Assembly: GCA_034359265.1 (NCBI GenBank)
Contig: CP136891.1
Coordinates: forward strand, 78,484,501-78,548,500
Direction: 5' to 3'
Length of the DNA stretch: 64,000 bases
DNA from: Canna indica
Taxonomy: Eukaryota > Streptophyta > Magnoliopsida > Zingiberales > Cannaceae
The notes under the pieces were generated by a model that saw only the letters and a program-made list of their open reading frames with translations, made no database searches and was not told the DNA's origin. Position numbers and translations under genes: made by a program. Below, in pieces: positions 53,301 through 64,000 of the stretch (positions are counted from its first letter, which is position 1; each line of letters starts with the position of its first letter).

Positions 53301-56300
53301 TCATGCATGTCTTGTTTTTTCATTAGTTCTTTTCTAGTAGATCAGTGGATGTAGGATGGAGTTTTCCTATTCTATCATGGTATAGGTTCTATTTACTCTG
53401 CTCCAGGCATTCAGCAGTAACTATTTTCTTTTTTTACTGAATGGAAGCAAATAGTTCTATTCCAAAAGGAAAAGGAATACAACCAAGTTAGATACTAGAC
53501 TATTACTTAGAGTCAAGGTTTAAAATACCGGTACCCAACAGTACCAAATAGTACCCAACGGCTCTTTTTAAGAGCCGTTGGATCATACCGGGTTGTATCG
53601 CCCGGTATGACATCAAATACCGCCCGGTCTTTGCTAAATTCCGGGCATACCGGGCGGTATTTACCGAGATACCCGGTATCTTCCAATACCAGATATCTTG
53701 CTACAGTAACCTAAGGTCATACCGGGCAGTATTGCCCGGTATGATAGCAAATACCGCCCGATATTTGATAAATACCGGGCATACCGGGCGGTATTTACCG
53801 AGATACCTGGTATCTCTCAATACCAGGTATCTTGTATACCGATTTTTTCAAAAACCGGTAAATACTGGATTTACCGCCTGGTACGGTACGAGATTTTGAA
53901 CCATGCTTAGAGTATTCTAAAACATTTATGACCTTTTACTTCTAAGATAGTTTTGGTGATTTATACAATGACTACAGTGTAAAAGCATATTTTTTAGTCT
54001 TGTGATGTAGGACAATGCAACGGAATTTTTTAATCTTGCCGTTGAGAAAGTGGTCTTATGCTACTCGTGCTGTTGCATATCATGTGTAGGGTTCAAAAAG
54101 TCACTTCCATTCAATCCTCGTTCATTATTAGCAATTTAGCATCTCCCTTCTTATACTCTCTTACATGGTTCTAAATACCTTATCATACCGCCCGGTAGAG
54201 CTAGTATTTACTAGTTTTTTGAAAAATCGATATGGGTACACCCGGTACCAGTCGGTATCAGTATCGATGATGCGGAACTTGTATCGACTCGGTACCGATG
54301 ATACTGAGTCTGTATCGATACCGAGTTTGTACCGCCTGGTATCGATGATACCGAGCCTGTAACGCTCGATACCGACTCGGTACCGATGATACCAAACTTG
54401 TACTGCCCGGTACATGATATCGAGTTTGCACAGTCCGACGCTGACCCGATATGGCCCGATATTGATGATATTGAGTCTGTACCTCTTGGTACCGATGATA
54501 TCGAGCTTGTACCGCTCGATACCGACACGACACCGACTCGATATAGATGATACTGAGCCTATATTGCCCGATACCGATGACACCAAGCCTATATCGATCA
54601 GTACAGGTGATACCGAGCAGTACCGACGATACTAAGCTTGTACCGGTACCGATGATACAGAGCCTGTATCGTCCGGTACCGACCTAGTACTGCTTGGTAC
54701 AAATGATACCGAGCCTGTATGTCTCGATATAGACCCAATATCGATGATATTGAGCCTATACAATACCGACCCTGTACCGACCAATACCAATGATATCGAG
54801 CGTGTATCGATCGATATCGATGATATTGAGCGTGTATCGCCCAGTACCGATGATACCGAGTATGTATCGATTGGTACCGATGATATCGAGCGTGTATTGC
54901 CTAGTACCGATTGGTACCGATGATACCGATCCTGTACTAGTCAATATCGACTCGGTACCGATGACACCGAGCATGTATCGCCCAATACCGACACTATATT
55001 GCTTGGTACCGATCTCGTACCGATGACACTGAGTCTGTATCGCCCTGTACTAATGATGTTGAGCCTGTACCATTTGGTACCGAAATATCGAGCATGTAGT
55101 CATGTACCGTCTGGTACCGATTAGGTACCTATGGTACCGAGTTTGTATCGCCCAATATTGACTCAGTACCGCCCAATACAAATGATATCGAGCTTGTACC
55201 AAATGGTACCGACCCAGTACCGATGATACCGAGCATGTACCACCCGGTGTCGATGATACCGAGCTTGTAATGCCAGGTACCAAGTCTGTATCGACTCAAT
55301 ATCGATGATATCGAGCTTGTACCACCCAATACTAACTCGGTATCGACCGATACCGATGATACCGCTCGATATCGCCCGGTATCGACTATACCGGCGTTGT
55401 ACCGCTCGATATCGCCCGATACCGATGATACCGAGTCTGTACCACCTGGTACAGACCTGGTACCGAGCCTGTACCGACTCAGTACCGATGATATCGAGCC
55501 GGTACTGGTTGATATCTACTCGCTACCGCTCGATACCTCCTGGTACTGATAATACCAACGTTGTACCGTTCGGTACCAACCCAATACCGATGATATCGAG
55601 TTTGTACCATCTGGTACCGACCTGGTACCGATGATACCAAGCTTGTACCTCTTGGTACCTATGATACCGAGCTTGTACTACTATTTATCGATGATACCTA
55701 GCCTGTACTGCCTTGTATCGACCCGGTACCAACGATATTGAGCTTGTACCGGCCGATATTGACTTGGTACCGATGATACCAAGCATGTACTGCCCAATTA
55801 CGACATTGTACTGCCTTGTACCAACCTAATACTGATGATAACGAGTCTGTACCGCCCGGTATTAATGTTGATGAACATGTATCGCCTGGTACCGATGATA
55901 TCAAGCATGTACCGTCCATGGTACTGAGCTTGTATCGCTCGATATCGACTCGTACCACCCGACACTGATGATATCAAGCTTGTACCGACATGTACCGACC
56001 CGATAACGGTGATACCGAGCCTGTACCGTCTGTTACCGCTAATACCGACACGGTGCCAATGATACTGAGCGTGTATCAACTAGTACCTATCGGTACTGCC
56101 CAGTACTGATGATACCGAGCCTGTATCTGCCGATATCGACTCAGTACTGATGATACTGAGCCTATACCGCTTGAAACAACCCGGTACCTATGATGCCGAT
56201 GCTATACCGCCTGGTACAGACCCGATACTGTCTGCCACCCGGTACCGACGTGGTACTCGTGAAATTGAGGTTGTACCACCTGGTACCGATGATACCGAGC

Positions 56301-59300
56301 CTGTATTACTCGGTATCTATGATACTGAGCATGTACCTCCCTGTATCGACTTGGTACCAATGTTACCGAGCCCGTATCGGTCGATAAACTCGATATTGAC
56401 TCGGTATCGATGATATCAAGCATGTACCGCTTAATACCACTCGATATTGATGATACTAATGTTGTACGCCCAGTGCCAACATAGTACCGCTGATATCGAG
56501 TTTTTACCTCCTGGTAATAATGACACTGAGCATGTACCGCTTGGTATCGATTATATCGAGCCTGTACCGATTTGGTACCGAGCCTATATCGCCCGACATC
56601 GACTCGGTATCGCTTGATACTGATGATATCGAGCTTGTATCGATAGGCATCGACTCGGTACCATTGATACTGAGCATGTAGTGCCCGGAATCGATGATGC
56701 CGAGCTTGTACCGCCTGATACCAGCCCGGTACCGACTAATACCGCCAGGTACCGATGATATCGAGCATATATCAACTGGTACCGATGATACCGAGCGTGT
56801 ATCAACTGGTATCGATGATATTGAGCCTATACGGTACCAATGATACCCAGCTTGTACTGCCCGATACCAATGATACCGAGCCTATACTGCCCGGTACCGA
56901 CCCGATACCGCTATGTACCGATGATATTGAGTTTGAACTGTTAGCTACCGACCCGGTACGAATGATATGGAGCCTGTACTGGCTGGTACTGCCTTGGTAC
57001 TAATCTATCTATACTAGTTTTGAGATTTTTCGTAGATTATGTGTTTTTGGAGCTTAAAATCATGTTTTGAAGCTTCCAACTATAATGTGGAGATTACATT
57101 TGAATAGAAATGAAATAAAAAGAATAAAAATCTTGAGACATGCTAGTACCGGCTTGTCTATACGTCTATACTGACCCTTACCGACTGTTGATTCGATACC
57201 GGTACGTACCGGTACCGACCAATGTACCAAGATCGTGAGATCGGTATCGACCTTAGACTGAGATCGGTACCATTGTACTGATATGAGATTTTAGACCATG
57301 TTCTCTTATGTATTCGAAAAAATAGAAACGTATTTCTTGGATTACGACTCTCCATTTAAAGTCAACTTACTCTTCTCCTAAACTAAGTTGTGACACAAGT
57401 AAAATATTGCCACATTGCAACTTACTACAGTTGCAAGAAACCTAAAGAAATGAAAACATGTCTAAATTAAAAAAGTAATCTAGCATCAGCTTGCTACTGT
57501 TCCAACAGCTTTCTCTTTCATTTAGTTGATTTTTTTGTATTTGTTGACAAAAGATTCGGTCTAGGTTCAGTATATAGCATTAACATTATTTCTTTTTGCA
57601 GCCACAATCCTTTTAGGTTAATTGGAGTGGGACTGTTAGTTTGGACCATTGCTACAGCTGGTTGTGGTTGTGCATTTGATTTTTGGTCAATTACAATTTG
57701 CCGCATGTGAGTGTTTAGTTGGTTTTTGACTAGAGTTGTGAGAGTTTGCGGTTAATTTGTTCTTACCAATGACACAATTATTCCTTATTAATGCACTTTA
57801 GGTTGGTTGGAGTTGGTGAGGCTTCCTTTATTAGTCTTGCAGCTCCATTCATAGATGACAATGCTCCTGTTGCTCAGGTTAGCTTGCCCGGTAGCTTAAC
57901 TTTTTCCCTCTTTAAATTTTTATTTATAAATTTTAATACCCTGTTGCTGTTGTTTTGTTTTTAAATTTTTGGTGAACTAGCATTTAAAATTAAAGAATTC
58001 ATTGTTATTTCCAACTTTTTCACATTCAATATTTATACACGTGGAATCTTATTATTTTCATTGTCCATTAACTTGACAACTTTTCAGAAACAGTAACTTA
58101 TCTTTGAGATTAAATTTGTCACATTAAGTAATTGAATTTACTATATTTTGTCAATCCAGCAGTTATCGTGGTGTGTATAATATAATATTTTTTAAAGTCC
58201 TAAAGCAAAAAAAGATAACTATTCTAACCATGATGGAACAACTGCCAAGCAAGTACTGATGTCAGTTTCCTCACTCTGCATCAAAGAAGATCCATTTGAT
58301 AGATATTGGCACGCAAGCTGTGTACAATAACAATAACAATGACAATAGCAAGTTGCAATGTACCGAAGGTACCATTTCTGCTTATGTAATTAGGTGAAAA
58401 AATTCCTCTTTGACCAACTTGAGTACATTATTAGGAATATAGTTCAGATTTAGACATGTATCACGTCCTGGGCACTTGTGCTATGCTATGCATGTATCAC
58501 GACCTAAAGCTGCTATTTGTATTAGACTAATAGACTGTACTGGACCTCCTTTGAAGTTGAACCTTGGATGACTGTATACCTTATATTCTTATAACACATT
58601 GGACTAGAGCTGCTTGATGATAACCACATCATCCTAGACGTGTAAACAAGAACTATAAACTATTTCATCAGCACGTAATGTATATAGATATAGGGCTAGG
58701 CAAGTAAAAAATAAAAAAATTGCACAAGAAATATAAATATATCTTTCCTGTCATATTTGCAGTAGAAGATTTAATATGATTGAATGCTTGACTTGAATCA
58801 ATAATTAAGAACAATCTGGAAAATGCTGTAGGTTCGCAGGTTTATTTATTTATCTTGTTCATTTCTTAAAATGCCAAATATCATAAACCTGTCCTGCATT
58901 TTTCCCAAATTTGCAAATACCTCCCTATATTTTCTTGCATCAAACTCCACCCTGTATCTTGACCATTTTGCAAAAACCTTTCTCACTTGCCATTGTGGAC
59001 ACAAATTACCAATGTGTTACCTTATTTTATATTTTCTTTGTTCTCATTTAGCATCACACTAACAAAAAGGAATCGTGTGCCTTTGACGTGAGAACTCTTC
59101 ATCCTCCTCCATTGCCGAGTCACTGACAACCACTTTCCTTACCTGCACTGCCCCATCCCTCCTCATCCACTACTCTTCACCTCTATTGCCTGTATCATTG
59201 GCAACCAGCCAACCACTCCTCTTCCTTCTCTCCTCCATCTCCCCCATCACCAGCCATCCCTCCTCGTCTGCCATCCTTATCAGTAACCACCTCTCTCTTT

Positions 59301-62300
59301 CCCATCGCCTACATTGTTGACCTCTCCTCTTCCTCCACTTCTTCAGTAATCAACTCTCCTCTCCTTTTCCACTGCCTACATTGTCGACCTGCCCTCTTCC
59401 TCTTGTTCATCCTCCTCCAACCTCCTTTTTGGTAACCACCCCTCCTCTCCTCTCCTCTCCTCTCCTCTCCTCTCCTCCCCTCTCCCACTGCCTACATTGT
59501 CGACCTCTCCTCATCCTCCTACTTGAGGCTGGTTTACTAATGATCTAAATCAAACCATACGAGTTATCATGTTGTGCTGCTCTGTTTTATTTGCCTTTTT
59601 CCTCCAAGGATTGATTTGGTTGTGTATTCCGTGTTTTATGGCATCAGAAAACAGCATGGCTTGCAGTCTTCTATATGTGTATACCTACTGGTATCGCTCT
59701 GGGTTATGTATATGGTGGGCTGGTGAGTTTCTCTTATCATCCTTTGTTCAATATTTTGCATATTCTAGATATGCTTAATATAATACTTTTAGTATGAATA
59801 AAATGTTAGATGCTTATGATTAGTTATGAAATGATGATCTCCACATTTGCTGATTAATAATGTTCTTCTGGCTGCTGCTACAGTGGTCTGTCATATAGTG
59901 CTTGATGGAATAGTTGGGCTATTTATCTATGCACACTCTAATGAAATGAAGAAGAATGAATGCCAAATAAGAAAGCATGTGAAGAATAATACAAGGCAGA
60001 GAGAACCTTTTACCAACTCTTTCGGAAATTGCTAAATCATTTGAAATTTGAACCTCTGCATGATGTTGACCTGATATGCATGAACTTTCTAAAGCATGCG
60101 CATGTGGTTTTTGGAAGTACTTATACTGTTAGCTGCACTTAGTAGACAATGTGAGCTTTTGAAGAAAAAATATATTTGACATCGCATAATCTTTGATAAT
60201 CTAGTAAAGCAAGCCAGTCATAGAACACGACTGGTGCAGAATCTAAAGTAAGAAGGTATGATCACCTTCACATTAGAGATTCTTCAATAAATTTTGCATA
60301 TATCAAACTACTATTTGCATGTTTATGTTCTTTTTTCTTCAAGATTTCAAGTATTTTACTGTGTATCTTTTCTTGTTGTTGACCTAGCATGTGCAATCCT
60401 ATATACAACTCAATCACTGAGAAAAAGAAAGCAGGGTATACAAGTCTTGTAAAATTTGTATCTCTTTGGCTTTTGCATTCTAAACATCTCAAAATGCTGG
60501 TCTATTGCTTATTGTTGAGATGTTTTTATTGCTTTATCCATCCAAATTTTGTGACTTCAATCATTTGAAAAGAAAGGCTTTAATCTTTGCATAGCACCTT
60601 TTTAGATGCCATTTATTTTTAGCTGAAGTGTGGTAATATTTAGGATATGAAACAGCGGTGCATATTTTCTTTTTTTTGATATGATATGCTCCCATCTTTT
60701 ACCCATAATTTCAATTTGTAATCAGACTTAATATTATGTTTCTAGATCCATCCTTTGTAGTATCTAGAATACTAACTTGAGCAGTTGAGCTTATACGATG
60801 CTTGTGAAGAAACATTGAGTTAAAGTGATGAATGACTGTTGGTAACATCTTTTTGTTCAGCAATTGACATCCATCAGAAATCCTGCCTACTTAACAGCCA
60901 GAGTTCATATGTTCAATACACTACCTATTTAGGTCAACCTCATCCACAGTTCCAGTGGTTCATTTATGTGTTCCCAGTCAGCATAGTGTCATGTATATAC
61001 AATAAGTAGCTCCCCTAGATAGATAATTTAAATAAGGGGTTCTGCTATTAGATAGATGCATAGATATTAGAGATGTGTCATGTTTTCCTAAGAGAAAATT
61101 TGATCCTTTCATTCTCTATTTCATCAGGTTGGTGAGTATATTCATTGGCGTGCAGCATTCTGGGGAGAGTCAATTTTGATGCTTCCATTTGCTATTTTAG
61201 GCTTCACCATCAAGCCTTTGCAGTTAAAAGGTGCTCAGTTATATTTCATGTACATATATGGTCTAGCACAAGTACAGTTTGCAAGATAATATCAGGTTGG
61301 GTATCACCAAGGAAAATTTGAGCAAGATATGTAGAATTCGTCAGATTAGATCAACATGCTTGGAATTGCTTGAGAAAATAATAAAAATAAAGTAATACTT
61401 AATAAATGAACATATTGGAGAAAATACAAACCAAAATTTGTAAAAAAATGTTACATGCTGATAGATTCTTTTACACTTTTTTCATTCAGATTTTGCAAAA
61501 TGTATTGTTTTTATTATAAATATAAAACTAACATGTAAAGGATAAAAATTCCTGCCAAAGGCAATAAGGCCATTTATTGAAAGTAACTACCAAGCATTCA
61601 TTGAAATTGAATATTAATCATTCTGTGCAAGGTATTTTCATAATCAATTACAAAACTAATATTGCCATTTATTTTATTTTATTCATGGTTACCATTACAA
61701 TTCTTTTAATATCTTCTGTTTCTTTTTTCCATTACATGTTCCTTTCCTCTTTTCCTATTATTTTGTTGTTATCAAATTTGATTGGATTGCCTAAAATAAA
61801 CCAACTTTAGTCGAGTTTATTTATTTCAAGTTGATTGATATTGACTTAACTATAGGCCAAAATATTAACTAAAATCAAATCACACTGACATTGTTAATTG
61901 GGCATTGTATAGAAATAGGCTGATACCATGAACTTTATGTAGCCTGAAGATGTTATCCTCAATGGTTTTCAGAGTGCTAATATGTTTGAGTACAGGTTTT
62001 ACATCATCTAAATCAAGAAGTGCAGAGGCTATTGATGAAGTAATTGTCCAAGAATTACATGGTGATGGTATGCTTTTGACCCTGGCATGCTACTTGAGTT
62101 ACATCTTTAATAATATGTATTTCACAATGACATCCCACTGCTCATCATCACCCACTGTAATTTGAAAATCTATATGAATTTGGTAACTCTTAGTTTAATG
62201 CTTTCATATGTTATCTTTTTTGGTGGCTAACAAGCATATGCTCCCCACATTGTATTGCCTCACAGCTTGGAGGTGCAACTCTGTTCATATTAGTCAAACA

Positions 62301-64000
62301 ACCTTGGTAGTGGAGTAACCAGTAAATAGATTATGGTGTTTAGTTCATTTTTTAGGTTACCCATGCATAACTATTTACAAATTATACAGTATGGTTATTT
62401 CTTAGTAGTATTAAATCATTGCTTTTTAACGTTGAAGTTTTTTCCCCTTTTCATTTTTTTTGTCTTCCTAGCTTTATACATTTTCTCCGTATATTTTGTT
62501 TCATTTTAGAGAAATTATCATGATTTGATTAGGGTCTCTTTTTTGTTAGTTCTGATTGTATTGTTGGGTTCTGCAAACTAGCATTTATTGTTGATACTTC
62601 TGGGGTGGGAACCAGAGCTAGCTGCGTGCATTATGTTTATTTTAAGGTGCAAATTTGTTAATCATTTTTAGTTCTTATATATCTGCTTGCACTATATGTA
62701 TGCACAAAAGGTCTTAGGGTGTTGTTCACAGTTGCATTGGTGATGTTCCAATTTAGCTTCTTTTGGTTTCAATTGCCTTCTCATTTATATGATTTTAGTT
62801 TTATGATTCATTGACTTCTAAAGTTGTAGTATTCCTTTTCGGCTTTCATTCCTTATTCTGCTTCTGCATTTTATTTGCTATATGTGACATGCACGTGATG
62901 CAAATTTTGGTGAACTACTTAAGTTGTCCTAAACTAAGGAGTTATAACAGATCTATCAATAACTCAACTTTGAAACAAATATATGCATGAACTATAAACT
63001 TTATCATAAATACGAACCAACTGCTAACTGGTCATTAACATTGTCATTAAAATGAGGGCTCAGCAATCTCACATGTCATATTTCATATTGAACTTGTCCA
63101 GCACATGACACATAAAAGATACTTTTTCATTTTGTAATAAGTTATATCCCCAACAAAACCCATTCCTTTCCCATGTCATGATGGGGTGAATGACATAAGT
63201 TATGATGCCAAATCATGTATCAGGATTGCATAGTGAATAATTATTAGTTGATATCACATACCATTTGCTGATGTGGATGGGTTAAAAGGAAATATGGCAT
63301 GTCATACTGAAAGGTCATCATTTCAGCAGGCAGCAGTAAGGGAGGTTGTATATAGTTGTAACAAGTTTATTGCTTGTGCATATATATTTTTGTTCAAAAT
63401 TGAGTTTTGGATAGATTTAATTACTACCTCTCTATTTTAGAATATATTAAGTAATTTATCCTTGCATAAATCGGCTGATTGCCTTAATCAACTCAAACAT
63501 AGTCAATACTAGATAATTAAGTAACATAGGCATATGTTACTAATTGGTCAATGTTCAGTTAAGAAGTAAATGAAAAGCATATATTTATTTTCTAAATAAC
63601 CAAAAATTAATATTAAATACCAAAACCATGGAATAAGCAGAAAGAGTATGGTGGTCTTTGAATGCTAGATTGTGAGATCTAACCTATGAGTTCTTCCCTA
63701 AAACTATTGCAAAAGTATGATATTATTAGTGAGCTGTTTCCATAGTTGACTACTTGACTACATTTGTACTCTAAATATGTTATATACTAAAACTGCAATT
63801 TATGTTTTAGTGAGCTGTTTTAAGTTAGCAGTTGATAGAAATTGTATAGTGTATACTAGATATTGATATAAAGAGCAGGAATTCTGAGTAAATCATTGCA
63901 TAGGAGCTAAGATGTATAACAAATTTCTGTATCCTGGTTCTCTTGCATATTTGTACAAGGATTTTGAAATTGAATTAGATGTGGCTTTAGGTTATTGAGT
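50343..64000 (+). CDS. Spinster-like major facilitator transporter, 5' part (3' end beyond window)
   Basis: Eight exons are readable: 50343-50425, 51163-51294, 53177-53278, 57602-57706, 57802-57877, 59648-59722, 61128-61230 and 61996-62067. They join in frame to about 249 residues. The last donor is GATG/GTATGC at 62067/62068, and I found no further exon before 64000. The start is MAIVSAQDPDGG. Helix 1 carries the Spinster signature INMLNYVDRGAIA (about 36-48). Then come GDFNLSYFEDGVLSSAFMVG, the MFS loop signature LVGVGEASFISLAAPFIDDN, IPTGIALGYVYGG and WRAAFWGESILMLPFAILGF. Spinster proteins of animals export lysophospholipids or sphingosine-1-phosphate; the plant members (At5g65687/At2g22730/At5g64500 type) are less understood. 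About half of the transporter is missing. Intron 3 exceeds 4 kb because of repeat elements. Confidence 0.93.
53517..53904 (-). mobile_element. ACCGGTAT-family element, copy 2
   Basis: 388 bp from GGTTTAAAATACCGGTACC to GAGATTTTGAACCAT. Its left end matches the reverse complement of the right end of copy 1, so it is inserted in the opposite orientation. The interior holds two direct copies (about 53645 and 53775) of a segment with GGGCATACCGGGCGGTATTT. It lies in intron 3 of the Spinster-like gene. Confidence 0.72.
54165..57300 (+). mobile_element. ACCGGTAT-family element, copy 3, expanded by a minisatellite
   Basis: The ends are CATGGTTCTAAATACC at 54165 and GAGATTTTAGACCATG at 57300. Just inside the left end is the TTTACTRGTTTTTTGAAAAA block shared with copy 1, and inside the right end are GTACCGGT motifs as in copy 1. 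About 2.7 kb of degenerate minisatellite fills the interior. The element is 3.1 kb against about 0.4 kb for its relatives. It lies in intron 3 of the Spinster-like gene. Confidence 0.72.
54240..57000. repeat. Degenerate minisatellite, 30-base core unit
   Basis: The core is ACCGATGATACCGAGC, then a CTGTACCGCCCGGT-type half, 30 bases in all. It is often lengthened by an ACCGACTCGGT block of 11 bases to give units of about 41. Some 70-90 units are present, most differing from each other at several positions, often by C/T or A/G changes. The halves CCGGTACC and GGTACCG are near-palindromic, so the array can fold locally. Many reading frames through it are open by chance. Confidence 0.9.
59090..59515. 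repeat. CT-rich low-complexity/minisatellite stretch in intron 5
   Basis: Imperfect repeats of CACTGCCTACATTGTCGACC followed by CTCCTCTTCCTCC-type tracts recur at about 59306, 59370 and 59487, with a pure CTCCT run at about 59440-59475. It sits in intron 5 of the Spinster-like gene. No function is evident. Confidence 0.75.
62068..64000 (+). other. Intron 8 of the Spinster-like gene, open to the window edge
   Basis: After the donor at 62068 I see no exon that would continue the transporter in phase 1. The sequence is AT-rich without a recognised element. Confidence 0.55.

Noticed and set aside
54161..56423. Many overlapping open frames of 65-140 codons on both strands, rich in Tyr, Arg, Ser and Ile or in Pro-Thr-Asp
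   Set aside because: They are by-products of the minisatellite, whose unit lacks stop codons in several frames; no splice context, start context or domain supports them.
54240..57000. Regular 30-base repeats resembling a CRISPR array
   Set aside because: The units are contiguous and degenerate with no unique spacers, in a plant intron; it is a minisatellite.

Overview
The window is a piece of a plant nuclear genome, and most likely a non-grass monocot. The evidence is intron-rich genes with clean GT/AG junctions, GC-rich first exons that fall towards AT-rich introns and spacers, and a dense mixture of plant transposons (TRIM, Tourist/Harbinger MITE, CACTA, Ty3/gypsy, LINE). The species cannot be fixed from the sequence alone.

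Six protein-coding loci are supported, plus transposon-derived ones. From left to right they are: (1) the 5' part of a P-class PPR gene on the minus strand, cut by the window edge; (2) a 1204-residue secretory-pathway protein on the minus strand that joins thioredoxin-like modules to a C-terminal AlgH/UPF0301 (DUF179) domain, in 8 exons from 14939 down to 3622; (3) a 237-residue fatty acid 2-hydroxylase on the minus strand, in 6 coding exons from 19295 to 17713; (4) a 368-residue LysM-domain protein on the plus strand, in 3 exons from 21406 to 24717, divergent from the hydroxylase; (5) an unrecognised 238-residue protein with a C-terminal hydrophobic segment on the minus strand, in 2 exons from 26343 to 25033; (6) a 484-residue serine carboxypeptidase-like protein on the plus strand, in 10 exons from 30730 to 35176. 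After a transposon-rich block comes (7), a Spinster-like major-facilitator transporter on the plus strand, with 8 exons from 50343 to 62067, running off the right edge. For the complete genes all exon phases join without a frameshift or stop. These are ordinary housekeeping or secretory genes, and I see no shared pathway or cluster.

The stretch from 35.6 to 49 kb is accessory. It holds a long AT microsatellite, a 531-bp TRIM with perfect GTTTG target duplications, a 4.0-kb CACTA element with a decayed transposase-associated gene, locally duplicated 265-bp-class repeats, a LINE 3' end, and a 5.2-kb minus-strand Ty3/gypsy element with 350-bp LTRs and perfect GACTG target duplications. Its gag and pol carry stops, a lost protease site and an internal gag-to-RNase H rearrangement.

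The most unusual structure is a 3.1-kb inverted-terminal-repeat element in intron 3 of the Spinster-like gene. Its interior is a degenerate minisatellite built on a 30-base unit of the ACCGATGAT type. Two smaller relatives with the same termini lie in the same intron and in intron 7 of the thioredoxin/DUF179 gene. A separate 216-bp tandem repeat (3.6 copies) lies at 28.7-29.5 kb.
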